Assembly (NCBI RefSeq): GCF_037325665.1
Contig: NC_090253.1
Coordinates: 20,621,288-20,685,287, forward strand
Direction of reading: 5' to 3'
DNA from: Littorina saxatilis
Lineage: Eukaryota; Mollusca; Gastropoda; Littorinimorpha; Littorinidae
Length of the DNA stretch: 64,000 bases
Shown here: positions 1 to 13,600 of the stretch, piece after piece
Layout: the number at the start of each line of letters is the position of its first letter
How positions within the stretch are numbered: position 1 is the first letter of the stretch
Program-made: the position numbers and the translations under genes
Notes under the pieces: generated by a model
Database searches by the model: none
Told to the model about the DNA's origin: nothing
Seen by the model: the letters and a program-made list of their open reading frames with translations, nothing else

Positions 1-39
1 TTGTGATGGGTCAGAAGATGGCAAAGTATCTGTATCTTC

Positions 40-176
40 TTATGGTTGGTCAGAAGATGGCAAAGCTGATGTTTCTGCTGTGGAAGAGGGTAGTTCCGGT
101 TTAGCAAACTTTTCCATCAGGTCAATCTTTCTCCTCGCTGCCACCACAGGAGGACTGGCTCTCCCCTTGCTCCAAC
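40..176 (-). CDS. Candidate OSBP exon 5 with in-frame stop (possible short isoform)
   Basis: Downstream of an acceptor (TTTATTAG, 177-184) an open stretch continues exon 4 in the right phase: [18 protein letters not shown], then [17 protein letters not shown] and a stop at 40-42. If used, the protein would be 292 residues: PH domain and coiled coil without the sterol-binding domain. The stop falls between two near-copies of a CTTTGCCATCTTCTGACC segment, and the frame stays open for the 13 codons beyond it to the window edge. I do not recognise the peptide in other OSBPs. It could instead be an alternative exon or chance. Confidence 0.4.
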
Positions 177-439
177 CTAATAAATACACAAACACTGATT
201 TAATATTTGATACAACTGTCCATGGTTTTTGTTTGTAATAAGCTGCAAAATTTAAGACTCAATATAAACGTCAACAAGTGCTTGTACTTTATTTTGCAAA
301 TGACCATGTTACATGGGGTGTACCTCAACTTTTTGGCTAGGCCGGTAAATCAGAAATCCCAATCAGCCCCCAACCACTGAACCAGGCGGGTTTTCTTACA
401 ACCACCTCAGCGGCTCGTACCCACATATGTCGGTTGACG

Positions 440-477
<38 letters not shown>

Positions 478-3400
478 ACATTCATTAATTGGTCCCTATC
501 ACAAAATTTACATGTCAAGTTTACTATGGGATTTGAGTAACCACACAATCACATACACACAGGAACTAATACTGAAACTAGCTGAATTATTTTCTTTCTT
601 TCTTTCTTTCTTTTCATATTTTTCTTTTAAAATTAATTTATTTCATCACACTTGCTATGTATTTGCTTGTTTCTTGTCTGTTGTCTGTTTTGTGTGTGTG
701 TTCTGTGTGTGTGTATACATTTTCAGATTTCCTAAACCTAGCACTGTTTGCAGGTGATCTTTATGCTTTTGATTCATGAGTTGCATCCCCAGTCCTTTAG
801 TTTAACTCTTTTTTTTTCTTTGGTGAAGTAAATTGGATCTATTTTTTTATTCCTTAGTTAATGGAAAAGATTTGACAACAATATTGCTGTCAATGATAGG
901 TTGGTCAGCCATGCTGGTGTAAACCAATCCTTTAGAATTAGAGAACGCTCTCTAGTAGGGTACTTATTTTCCTACGGTCAATGACCAGAAACAGAAACTG
1001 TGTCAGTCGTACATCGCTCAGATGCTGCTTCTCAGTTTGACCCCAGACAAAGAATACTGATGACATGTTACACCATAGTAAGCTCTCAAGGACTGGCCAG
1101 CGAAGAACAATAAAATAGGGGTTGTGAAGACGATCACGATATCACAGAGATGATCGAGGGAGGGAGGGGGGGGGGGGGTGTGCGGCGGCGGCATGGTCAG
1201 TGAATTGGATCAAGAAACCCGCAAAATACTTCAGACACAAACTGTTTATCATTTACCTGCAAACCCTAACACATTCTTACAACAACAACAACATAACGAT
1301 GTGCAATAAATCACGTTGTCAAACAAACAAGATCGAAAAGAGAAAGAAGCAAAACCCACCTCGTCGAGTCAAGAATCTTAGAATGTCGTCTGCTCAAATA
1401 CGATCATGTTGGTTCATTTCGGAGTGTTGTTACTTCCTTCTACTGTTCGCTGCTGCTGGTTCATCTTTCTCTGATATTTCTTGCCACTATGCCGAACATT
1501 TCCAATGTTAGGGTTGTTCTCCGCAGCTCAAAACTTTGAAAAATGCTGCTGAATCGGTGAAAACGTCATGGATTTGTTGACACCGGGGGACTGATAAGTT
1601 GTCTACTGCGCTTGCGCCAAATGCCTTTGACCTACATATATTTGCATATATTAATTCCGGGGTTTCGGTTGGAACGGATTCTCTCTCTTTGTGCCTATGT
1701 CAACGGAAATTCCCCAACGGTGATGACGTCATCTTGAAGAACGGAAATTTCCACACAGTTTGAACAGCGAAGGGTCATGTCATGTGCGCACATTTACCAG
1801 CACGGAGTATCCAAAGTTGACCATTTTTTCGATTTTTTTGATAAAACACAGACAAAAACAACAAAACATCGGTTTGAAAATGGTTTTATTTACATGAATA
1901 CATGTCTAAAATGACAAAAGCAGATTATTGAATGCATTCCAGGATGTTCAAAGGTGTGAAAAATGCAACAACCCCAAAAAGGTGTATGAGACCAAAAATA
2001 ACTCATTTTGCCTACCCGGTCTGCCCTTAAGAAGATAAGGAAGAGTTACTGGTAGTGGATCCCGACAAAAAAAACACAAAATCGGTTCAGCGCGCACAGC
2101 GCGCAGCGCTGAGAGCACGTGGTGAAATATCTCATTGACCAGGTAGTGTCCCGGGTGTACCTGAATATGCCCACCAAATTTGAAACAGATCCATCGAGAA
2201 ATTTGGCCGTGCATCGCGAACAGACAGACAGACACTAGTTGTATATATATATAGATACTAGATGATTACCCGCTTCGCCGTGTACCGGCTTCGCCGGGAA
2301 GAAGTAGAGCCGAATACCCGGCTTCGCCGCGAAGAAGTAGAGGAATACCCGGCTTTGCCGGGATGAAAGCGTTGTGGACAGTGACCTTCTAAAAATAGTA
2401 ACGGGAATATCCGGCTTCGCCGGGATGAAAGCGTTGTGGACATGACAGTGACCTTCTAAAAATAGTAACGAGAATATGGGTTGATGCCACACGAAGGAAG
2501 GGAGATAAATGCAAAACACTGGAGAAGATAAGGAAGAGTTACTGGGAATGGATCTAAGAAGATGAACAGAAAAACCAAAATCGGTTCAGCGCTGAGAGCA
2601 CGTGTTGAAAATTCTCATCGACCAGGTTGTGTCCGGGGTCTACCTGAATATGCCCACCAAATTTAAAGCAGATCCATCGAGAACTTTGGCCGTGCATCGC
2701 GAACACACACACACAGACAGACACAAGTCGGGGGGGGGTGTTGGGGTGTTATGTCTATATGACATCATTCACATGACAGAAAAAACACAAGGAAGCAACG
2801 CAAAGTCGTCGCGCTAAAGTACACCTATGTGCATGCATAACCCAGATCTGTGGGACCGAGCAAATATTCCTTTGCGATATTTAGTACAGAAAGGTAATCG
2901 AATGGTTCTTGGGTTCCCTTGTCCCTGAAAAAGTCCTCTAAACTGATTTCAACCAATTTTTTTCCATGCACATATACGTTCATAATTAGAGAACGCAGAA
3001 AAGTAGAAAAGAGCGAAGGGCGACTGATCAAAGATTCATGTCTCACCCAAACACCGCAATTAACACAGGACACGAACATTGCTCTCAATGAGTCATCACT
3101 AGCATAGGCTGCACACCTATGGAATTAATTACTTTACCCCAGTGGGATCCATTATTCTACCTACCGGGGTCCTTGCTGGCTGTGCGACCATGCACATTTC
3201 CTGTGTTTTTGACAAGTACAGTGACAAGTACAGAGCTTACTCTTCTGGCAAGCCTGAATCACCACTAAATACTACTCACATGAATGTACCTTCTGTGACC
3301 CATGACTACACACCGACAGACTACAGCTCTCATTAAAAATAAAGGGTAGAAAGAAAACAACTCAAAACATAATTCATGTTGTTACAATGCGACAGTACAA

Positions 3401-4190
3401 GCTGTTTAGGACTATGCTGAAGTGTTCAAAATGTAAGGTGCGAAGCCCTGCTCAAGTGCAATGCAGAACTTTCTAAACCTTACAAACCAAGGGAGACAAC
3501 CACTTAACATATACATTTCAAGCAAGAGCTTGACAGTAATTAACTGAGTTACCTCAGCCTCTGCTAGTATTTGTTCCAGTTCACAAGCCACCCAACCACC
3601 ATCAAACCAGCAACACACATCTAGACAATCAGCCCTCATTATGTGTTCTTCTGTCTGCCATTTGGAAGGCGTTTCTGCGAAACTATTTCACTGGTACCAG
3701 TCCTTGGTTTTGATCTTTCAGTCATCTGAATGGAACCTAGCTAAACTTGGAAGTTTTGTACAATCTCCTAGCTTAGTGATTGTGTTGTTTTAAGGCCTCC
3801 CAGTACTTCACAAATGAAAATAATGATAAGGTGATAAGGACCGTTAACATTTCACTCTATGAAGAGGAATTCCATTTTTGGCTCACGTAAGTGTAGCCTA
3901 TGCGATGATAAACTTTGTCTGTCTGTGCGTGCGTGCGTGTGTGGGTGTGTGTGTGATAGAAACTTTAACATTTCCGAGTCTATGGATAAAGCTCGCATAA
4001 GAAGATTACGTCTCGGTCAAAAGTGTTTGACGTGTGTGATAGAAACTATTTGAAGACGTCACATTATGACGTAAGAGGGTTAGACGTCACGCAAAGGAAT
4101 TACTGAAAGTCTCGGTCATTGTTATTGTGAGCGGGCCGAGACTAGTTGGCAGATCCAGGGTCTCGCTTTCTTGCACAGTTTCACCTATGC

Positions 4191-4241
<51 letters not shown>

Positions 4242-4514
4242 CGGAGTGATTGAGTTTGTGTTACTGTTTGTCGATTTCTTACGTGAGCCTTGAAGGCTTC
4301 GCCTCTTGTCAGATTTTTTGTTCTCAACCTCTTGAAACTCACCTCCATTTTAACTTATTTAAGACTCACTTTCAAAAACCTGATTTTCTCACATTGTTGG
4401 AGGTCTTAAAAGGAGGGGAGGGGTCCACTGTATTCACACACACCACACACACACACCACACACATGCACACACACACACACACACACCACACACATGCAC
4501 ACACACACACACAC

Positions 4515-4556
<42 letters not shown>

Positions 4557-7554
4557 CAACAGCAGAAGCATTTCAATTCCCTTACCTCTTCTGCCCTCTT
4601 TGATGGTGATCCTGGCCTTCTTCTCCAGGGAGATTTGATCCTTGGCTAGCTGCTCCACCATGTCCTCCAGCTTGAGGCGCTGTTCATGTTCATGTGTCAG
4701 CAGCCTCTGCCAGCGTTTGCCTTGCACTGAGGCCACGTCATAGAACTCGTTGCATGCCTGGACAGAACAGAAGCAGAGAAGCTGAATGTGAGGCGATAGT
4801 ATCTGTGCATGCCTGGAGAGAATAGAGGGGATAGTTTCTGTGCATGCCTGGAGAGAATAGAGGCGGAGAAGTTGAATGTGAGGGAATAGATTCAGTGCAT
4901 GCAAGGACACAATAGAGGCAGAGAAGTTGAATGTGAGGGGATAGATTCTGTGCATGTCTGGAGAGAATAGAGACAGAGAAGTTGAATGTGAGGGGATAGA
5001 TTCTGTGCATGTCTGGAGAGAATAGAGACAGAGAAGTTGAATGTGAGGGGATAGATTCTGTGCATGTCTGGAGAGAATAGAGACAGAGAAGTTGAATGTG
5101 AGGGGATAGATTCTGTGCATGTCTGGAGAGAATAGAGACAGAGAAGTTGAATGTGAGGGGATAGATTCTGTGCATGTCTGGAGAGAATAGAGACAGAGAA
5201 GTTGAATGTGAGGGGATAGATTCTGTGCATGTCTGGAGAGAATAGAGACAGAGAAGTTGAATGTGAGGGGATAGATTCTGTGCATGTCTGGAGAGAATAG
5301 AGACAGAGAAGTTGAATGTGAGGGGATAGATTCTGTGCATGTCTGGAGAGAATAGAGGCAGAGAAATTGATTGTGAGGGGATTGTTTCAGTGTGACAAGA
5401 CCTGCCCTTATCTCAATTTCACCTGAATAAAATTGGAAGGAGCAGGTGATAAGGGTGAGTTTACCTTTGGACACACAGGGTTCCACACAACCCCAAAAGT
5501 CAAGGGTATTCATACCATTTCAGGAAAAAAGTAAAGGGTTATTATACCCCTTCCAGATTTTTCACAGGGTATGAGTGACAATCGGTGTATCCATGAAATG
5601 TCTTTTTTTTCCCCATATGATTGCCTGTCTGGTAGTTATCACCTTTGCCATTTTGACGTTGTGACAATACATGTATATGAGTTGTTCTTCAGTACTGGTG
5701 ACAGAAAGGGGGAAAAGTGGTCAAAATTCAAATCTCTAGTTTTGTTTTTGAAATATTGCTTTTCATAAAGCAGAAATACTGTAGTATCTGTTGTACATAA
5801 GAAAAAATCACTGGTTCACATGGTTCCTACATAATCTAACTTTTAAAGCTGGTTCTTGTGTGTCTGTGTGTATGTTTGTATGATGACGATAGGACCCGAA
5901 ACGGCTGCACGGACTGAGACAGGAATTGCAGAGAATGTTCTTTGCCACTCGAGTCGTGTCATAAGGTACTTTTGGAATAGCAAATTTGAAAGGATTCTTC
6001 AAAAAACGGCGGAAAACATTATATACCCTGTGAGCTATCGAGGATCCTCCCCGTCTGGGCTGTCGAAACATGGTCTTGTTAAAAGACGTTTTCAAATGCG
6101 GTTAACGGAGAGATACACTCGAAGCACATTTAGCGAAGTTATGTTGCCAAATCATCAAAGATCAATATTTCACTACACGGATCGATGTGCACAGTCGAAA
6201 TAGATGTGACTTTCACACGACCGAAGACTACTTACTAGCAGACTAGCAGACGACAAGATCTAAATATTTAGATCAGTCAGAGCAATCCGTTGAAGAACAG
6301 TTACTCCGCTTATTCGTCTTCAGTTAAGCTTATTTCCCCTGCCATAAGTTTCCTTGCAGATCTGCAGTCGCGTAGTGAAATGAACTAGTGTCATCGGAAG
6401 ATTCTTCTCAGTCAATGATCAAAGCACAGTAAGTTCTATGCTGACAAAAGTCACTTTCGGACAACACGACGATTGACTTAATTTATGAGCCCAAAGGTAA
6501 CAATATCGACAAGAATGTACGCATTTGACATTAAATGAAACATTCATAGACAGTTTCCAACTCACCAGATCTGCCAAAGAGCCGTCATTCGTGAAAAAAC
6601 GATGATTTTAATCAGACAGGTATCGGAAACAAGCCTTGGTCACCTGCGTTATTCCTTCCAAGGCGACGTGACGGCGCCACATTTGTTTGTTTATGGCTGT
6701 TTATCGCGAAACAACACAGTTGAAATTTGTGTGTAAAATACCACAAATTTGTGGTGAATCAGTTCGTCACCTGCGTTTCGATTGTAATTAAGTCAGATTG
6801 GAGTTACTTTGAATCGAAGGCGAGGGTAACCTGCGTTATTTGTGGGACATCGTGAACAAATTTGATTGCAATATTTTATACAGAAAGTAAATTTCAATGA
6901 TTCTGGCTCAGACTTGTAGATCTGTTATGCAGTGTGTTGGTAGTGTATCTGCTTTTCTGCTATGAAGCTCATTTGGAGTGATACGCTGATCGAAGTGGGG
7001 TACCCTATGTGGGACATCAGCCGTATGCAGATTACGCCTCAGAACACTCTCGCATTTCACAAAGACAACAATAATTTGCAACATTTCAAGAACTGCATCA
7101 GTTTTATTAGATACTATTTCAACAACAACAGCACAAACACGACTATTATCAACAACACAGAACGGGAGGTAAGTCTTCAAAGACGCACCAAGTGTGCGTT
7201 CCCGTTTTTGGACGCCATTTTTGCTGGCATTTTCACAGTAAATCTTAATATTTCCATATCTATTGAATGATTTTGGTATTTTCTTTGATTGTGCCGATTC
7301 TCCTATCTCTCTGGCATGTACTGGGTGCTTTGTGACCAGTTTCTCCCCTAGACTGTATTGAAAAATGCGTCCGTGTGAGCTGACCCCCACTTGTGACCAG
7401 TAGCAAAGAACAACTCATATCATATATGCATAGTGTATCAATGCATTCAAGTCTTTTTTTCTTTCTTTTTTAATTCAATGGATACCTCTTTCTACATTTA
7501 GTCAAGTTTTGACTAAATGTTTTAACATAGAGGGGGAATCGAGACGAGGGTCGT

Positions 7555-7653
<99 letters not shown>

Positions 7654-10600
7654 TGTCTGTGCGTGTGTGTGTAGAGCGATTCAGACCAAACTACTGGACC
7701 GATCTTTATGAAATTTGACATGAGAGTTCCTGGGAATGATATCCCCGGACATTTTTATCTTTTTTTCGATAAATACTTTTGATGACGTCATATCCGGCTT
7801 TTTGTAAAAGTTGAGGCGGCACTGTCACACCCTCATTTTTCAATCAAATTGATTGAAATTTTTGTAAAGCAATCTTCGACAAAGGCCGGACTTCGGTATT
7901 GCATTTCAGCTTGGTGGCTTAAAAATTAATTAATGACTTTGGTCATTAAAAATCTGAAAATTGTAATAATTTTTTTTTTTATATATAATTCGATCCAAAT
8001 CTACGTTCATCTTATTCTACATCATTTCCTGATTCCAAAAACATATAAATATGTTATATTTGGATCAAAAACAAGCTCTGAAAATTAAAAATATAAAAAT
8101 TATGATCAAAATAAAATTTCCGAAATCGATTTAAAAACAATTTCATCTTATTCCTTGTCGGTTCCTGATTCCAAAAACATATAGATATGATATGTTTGGA
8201 TTAAAAACACGCCCAGAAAGTTAAAACGAAGAGAGGTACAGAAAAGCGTGCTATGCAGCACAGCGAAACCACTACCGCGCTGAACAGGCTCGTCAGTTTC
8301 ACTCCGTTATACACAAGCGGCGGACTACGGTCATTGTGTCCATCAATACAATCTGTCTAAGCTCACACACACCCCCCCCTCCCCTACAGTTGCGGTTAGG
8401 GTAACAATAACATAGGCCCTAAAAAGGCCAATAATTATGTATGTTAGATGAATTTTTGTTGAAGGTTTTGGTTAATGACAGTTTATGACGCTGATAGCAT
8501 AAAAAAAGATTCAGTTGGGTTTCCCTAATCAGGATTTTGTTTCATGAGACGAAAGTGATCCTCACTCACATTACACCCGCAAACACAACAGAAAAACAAC
8601 AAAAGAGAAACTCACATTTATCATTGCGTTGGACGTGATTCTGAACAGCGTGGCTCTCTCGTTGACAGCCTTCAGTTTCGACGCTGCTTCGTGAGGGTCG
8701 TCCACTTGTTCCAACTCCGACAGTGTTTTTTGCAGCACGCTGCCGTGCTTGGCGATCAAGTCGTTACATGTGTGGAGGTCCTCCAGTTTGGAGCCCAGGT
8801 TTCGAACCATTATCTGGAGTTCGTTTTTGTCCGGCTGTTGTCGTTCCTCCTCGTCGCTCTCTGAATCAAGGGCAATGACTGCGGTTCGTCAGGCAAGGAA
8901 GGCAGGAAGGGTAGAGGGGATTACAGTTGGGACACAGGGATCAGGGCGGGGGAGGGGGGGGGGGGTGGGGGCATGGGGAGGTATGTTAGTCAAGTGAGAA
9001 AGACTCATGTAGAAAACAATTAATAGAAAATACTACAAAAATTAAAACCCTGAACACATGTAAAACAAATGTCGTTCTTAACGATTACAACACCCGAAAT
9101 GTTTATGTGAATGTATGCAAATGAAAATGACGCTTGAACACGGGTGAAATGCTCAAGCCAAATGATTTGATACTGTTTACCATGTATTCAGGCTCAATTT
9201 TTCATTTTACGCAGCTTTAAGGGTATCATCCTTTTTGTATTCAAATCATGTAGACCACACAGATCTAACTAGGCACGTTGACAGGATACAAGCATTCTTG
9301 CACACATACCCGACTTGAACATCTTTCTTTATTTGGTGTTTAACGTCGTTTTCAACCACGAAGGTTATATCGCGACGGGAAAAGGGGGGAGATGGGATAG
9401 AGCCACTTGTCAATTGTTTCTTGTTCACAAAAGCACTAATCAAAAATTTGCTCCAGGGGCTTGCAACGTAGTACAATGTGTTACCTTACTGGGAGAATGC
9501 AAGTTTCCAGTACAAAGGACTTAACATTTCTTACATACTGCTTGACTAAAATCTTTACAAATATTGACTATATTCTATACAAGAAACACTTAACAAGGGT
9601 AAAAGGAGAAACAGAATCCGTTAGTCGCCTCTTACGACATGCTGGGGAGCATCGGGTAAATTCTTCCCCCTAACCCGCGGGGGGTGCTGACTTCAACAGC
9701 CTGGCGGCTTCCTGTGCAAAAGGGGAATTTGTTTGTTTGTTTGTTTGTTTGTTTGTTTGTTTGTTTGCTTAACGCCCAGCCGACCACGAAGGGCCATATC
9801 AGGGCGGTGCTGCTTTGACATATGACGTGCGCCACACACAAGACAGAAGTCGCAGCACAGGCTTCATGTCTCACCCAGTCACATTATTCTGACACCGGAC
9901 CAACCAGTCCTAGCACTAACCCCATAATGCCAGACGCCAGGCGGAGCAGCCACTAGATTGCCAATTTTAAAGTCTTAGGTATGACCCGGCCGGGGTTCGA
10001 ACCCACGACCTCCCGATCACGGGGCGGACGCCTTACCACTAGGCCAACCGTGCCGGTTTTACTGCATTTACTTTATGAATGATACCTATATATCAATCTG
10101 TGAAATTATTTCAGGAAAAACTTGCTGCTGTACATACAGTGGAAGGATGCTTTTATCTTACGTAAAAGCCTGGGCAGATCTGGTGTTGGTGCATAATTTA
10201 TACTGGAAGGAATGTGTCTTTAATGAAAGAAGAACAAACCAAAATGCTTTCTCACTAACCGCAGGCTAAACAACACTAGCACTACATGTACAAGCACACT
10301 AAAAATGATACCAACAATAACACCACACAGGTCCATAAAAAAAACATATCCCACAGTGTATATGAGGGGGGGGGGGGGGGGGTGCCTGAAAGGGCACATT
10401 TATTTTTGCAAGCTAGAACAAGAACTTCTTTATCAACAAGTGAAAAACTGAGAATGATAAGGAGAAGGGAAGAAAGCAAAGGGAAACCGTTCAACATCAT
10501 TTGGCAGTATTATTCAGTTCCATGCTTTCCCACTGTAAACAGTTTCAAGCTGCTTGAAAGACGATCTGCACCACAGTGCGCACAGAATGCAGATCTATGT

Positions 10601-13600
10601 GCAGATGAAAGCATTACACTTATACAGCTGCATCTACGCCAAAGCGCACTGCCTGCTACGCATCTCAAATGTGCAAATATTGCAGCTGGTGCGAACTGTG
10701 TACATGTGTCATTATGTGCAATATTTTATTTACTCTATGGGCTTTATGGCGGCCTTTTTCCTGTAAATGAGCAAACACCTGCTCAGTTTGATTTATATAC
10801 TCTGATGTTTGGGAGTGACACATTCTCTTCGTGCAAAAATAATCAACTGTGACTGAACACCTTCAGGTTTGAGTTCCCTTTGCCAATGCTGATCCCACTT
10901 TTCCTTCTAACGATTACATTTACATTCTGCCCTTGAGAAATATTCACATTCCTTTGATGCATAAAACATTCTTCGTCACCAGTACAAGGCTCCCGTCGCG
11001 ATAAAACCTTCGTGGTTGAAAACGACGTTAAACACCAAATAAAGAAAGAAAGTACCAGGCTGCTGAACAAGAGCACATGTTTAAATACCTAGAGGCTACT
11101 CACAAAAACGAACACAGTGGTACCTGTCATGCAAGAACACTCTTGGGGCCACATTTTACTGGTAAAATATTAGAAAAATAAGGATAAGATTTCATATAGT
11201 CTTGTGAGGTTACCCTCATGGAAATTCGGGCTGCTTTTTGCCTGGGTTTGAAAGCAAGCTGCCATTCAGTACGGCGCAGAACGTGGGGATCGAACCCACG
11301 CCGTAAGCAACTACTGGTTTTAAAGCCAGCGGTGCTACCGACTGAGCTATTTCCCCGCCCTATTCTATTAATGCCATCCAATTGATTTATATCCACTGTA
11401 TGTCACCAGCCACAATACACAAAAAATGACACAATGAACACAGAAAACTATCTCTCACCAGCTTCCATCATTTTGATGGCTTCAGACTTTGCCAGCTCCA
11501 GGGCGGTGACCCATTTTTGTCGCTCGACCTCCGAAGTGGCCTTGAGATGAAAGGTCTGCGCTCCGCCATTTGAGATGACGATTGTTGTGCTGTCTTCCGT
11601 GTGGATGAGGGCGTTGGCAAGGTTGATGGTGCCGCGACAGGTGTGTGCCATCTCCGCCTGGTTTCTGTGGACAGAGGGATGTTCTGAGAGTTATTTAAGG
11701 TTGTGGAGGCTTGATGTGTCAGTTTGGGGAACAAGAAATCACGTCTTGTCTTTAGCTTGAGAGCGAGAAAGAAAAGTCACCATCCTTCTGCTTTCATCAT
11801 AATCACATTGACTGTACCCCTTTGTCGTTTTGTATTTGTCTTGATCGTAAGTGTTTACCAATTTCCACCTTTATAAATCACCAATGTTCTGCTTTAGTTT
11901 GAGAGTAGATTTTCTGGAAAACAGAAGAAGAATGTCTTGTTTTTGCTAGCTGACTATAATCCACCCCTTCTGTTCAACAACTGTTACAAGCATTACAAAC
12001 ACAAGGCTTCAGCCCCAGCCTCACTTGCTGAATACAGATCTGAACCTTTAAAATAAAAGCAAGTTGAACAAGGAGAATGCAGTAAATCATTCATTGGAAG
12101 ATGCCTGATTACCCTCAAGCTCTTGCAGATTTCAACCCTCATCCAAAGACGCTAGATTTGAAATTGCCAGAATTAAAAGATGAGTCCCTTAACCTTTATG
12201 AGGACCGATAAAAATTAAGTAATTAAACAAATAAAACATATAATTATAAATAAAAATCCATCATGAGGTTTCTTTCTTTCCCTTGGTAATTAAAATGTAA
12301 ACAAATAAATTAACAAACAAATACAAAACAAACAAGCTACACAACAGAAAAAAAGATGATTTTCCACAATTTCATAGTGATCTTACTGTTAGCTGCATGT
12401 ATGGAATAAATCATACAAACTATACCAAGAAAACACAGAACTGAGTGTAGCTTTGCAAACAAAATTGATACTCTAACATATATAATTTGCTCCAGCTGGC
12501 AAATATGATGACTAAGATTGATATATGATGAATGACAAGAAATCTACAAGGCAAGCAAATCATGGCTTTGGATACCAACCATACTAAATCAAGACCACTG
12601 AGCATATGGCGGAAACAGATGGCAGTTAATTGCAACTGTATTAATTTGATCCACGGAAAGATAATGGCAGGGTTTGGCAGGGTCGGGAGATGATTAAACA
12701 CTCCATTGTGATTTGATCTGTTATTAAAACTAAAATACAGGAAAGTTCTGGGTTATAACTTATAAGGCCAACAACAAAAAATAGTCTGTTTACAGTATCC
12801 CGACCGACCTTATTTTTTCGCGCGACCCTAGACTTTTTTTTAGCATTTAAGGAAGAAAAAATAAATAAAGTCTTTGTTTTTGGGCAAAATAACTTAAAAA
12901 TATCAGTTTTTGGGGAGAACAAAACAAGAAATAAATAAATAAAAATCCCGACCTACCGACCCTATTTTTTTTGCCTATGTTACCGTAAACCGACTTTTTT
13001 TGTTGTTGGCCTATAACCACAATTGCACAATTACTTTTATTTCTAAAGAGACATTCCCAGCAATTTATTTGTTTTTAACTGCTACAGTACTGCTAAAATG
13101 TTAATATATATCAAATCTTGTTATGGCTTTTGTAAGAAGATAGATTTGTCTTAATGCCAGATTTACACAGTGGCACAGGGAAATTAGTCTTGGATTCAAT
13201 TAATTATCATCTGCACTAATGGCATTCGAATAAGTCACTGTATTAACATTTGAAATGATCGATTATGTTGACTGCAAGTGAACTGACCCATTCCATGTCA
13301 TACGGTCAAAAATGGAAAAGACTGATCAAATGATATTGATAATGATCGACTCATTGAGTTGATGACCAATTGGTCAAACCCCCTACCTGATCATCACCAC
13401 ACACCCCCACCCCCACCACCTTTATGTTGTTGCTGTTTCTGTCAGCACCACCGGAAAGTCTTTCTTTCTTTCTTTCTTTGGTGTTTAATGTCGTTTTCAA
13501 CCACGAAGGTTATATCGCGACGGGGAAAGGGGGGAGATGGGATAGAGCCACTTGTCAATTGTTTCTTGTTCACAAAAGCACTACATAATCAAAAATTTGC

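Larger units (their letters stand above)
177..4585. other. OSBP intron 4 (candidate), repeat content
   Basis: Holds repeat W copy 1 (about 310-1195), a block of SINE-like and short GC hairpin repeats (about 1990-2740), microsatellites (CA at 440-473; GT near 4194-4235; CA and CACACC at 4433-4553), and a partial TA-flanked MITE ending at 4430. Between 1200 and 1990 and between 2745 and 4190 I see no coding exon, RNA gene or named element. Confidence 0.6.
8861..11458. other. OSBP intron 2, repeat content
   Basis: Contains SINE A (9322-9688), SINE B (9725-10056), a truncated SINE A tail (10979-11051), SINE D (11191-11358) and poly-G runs near 8950 and 10370. Between 10060 and 10975 I see no exon or named repeat. 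Confidence 0.6.

Noticed and set aside
4434-5513. 359-residue open frame on the minus strand
   Set aside because: It is produced by the 55-bp tandem repeat (three units make a codon multiple) and a CA microsatellite; only the 58-residue OSBP exon inside it is real.
11285-11358. tRNA gene on the minus strand
   Set aside because: Has A and B boxes, but the anticodon loop has eight bases and the sequence continues into a SINE body shared with 43228-43551.
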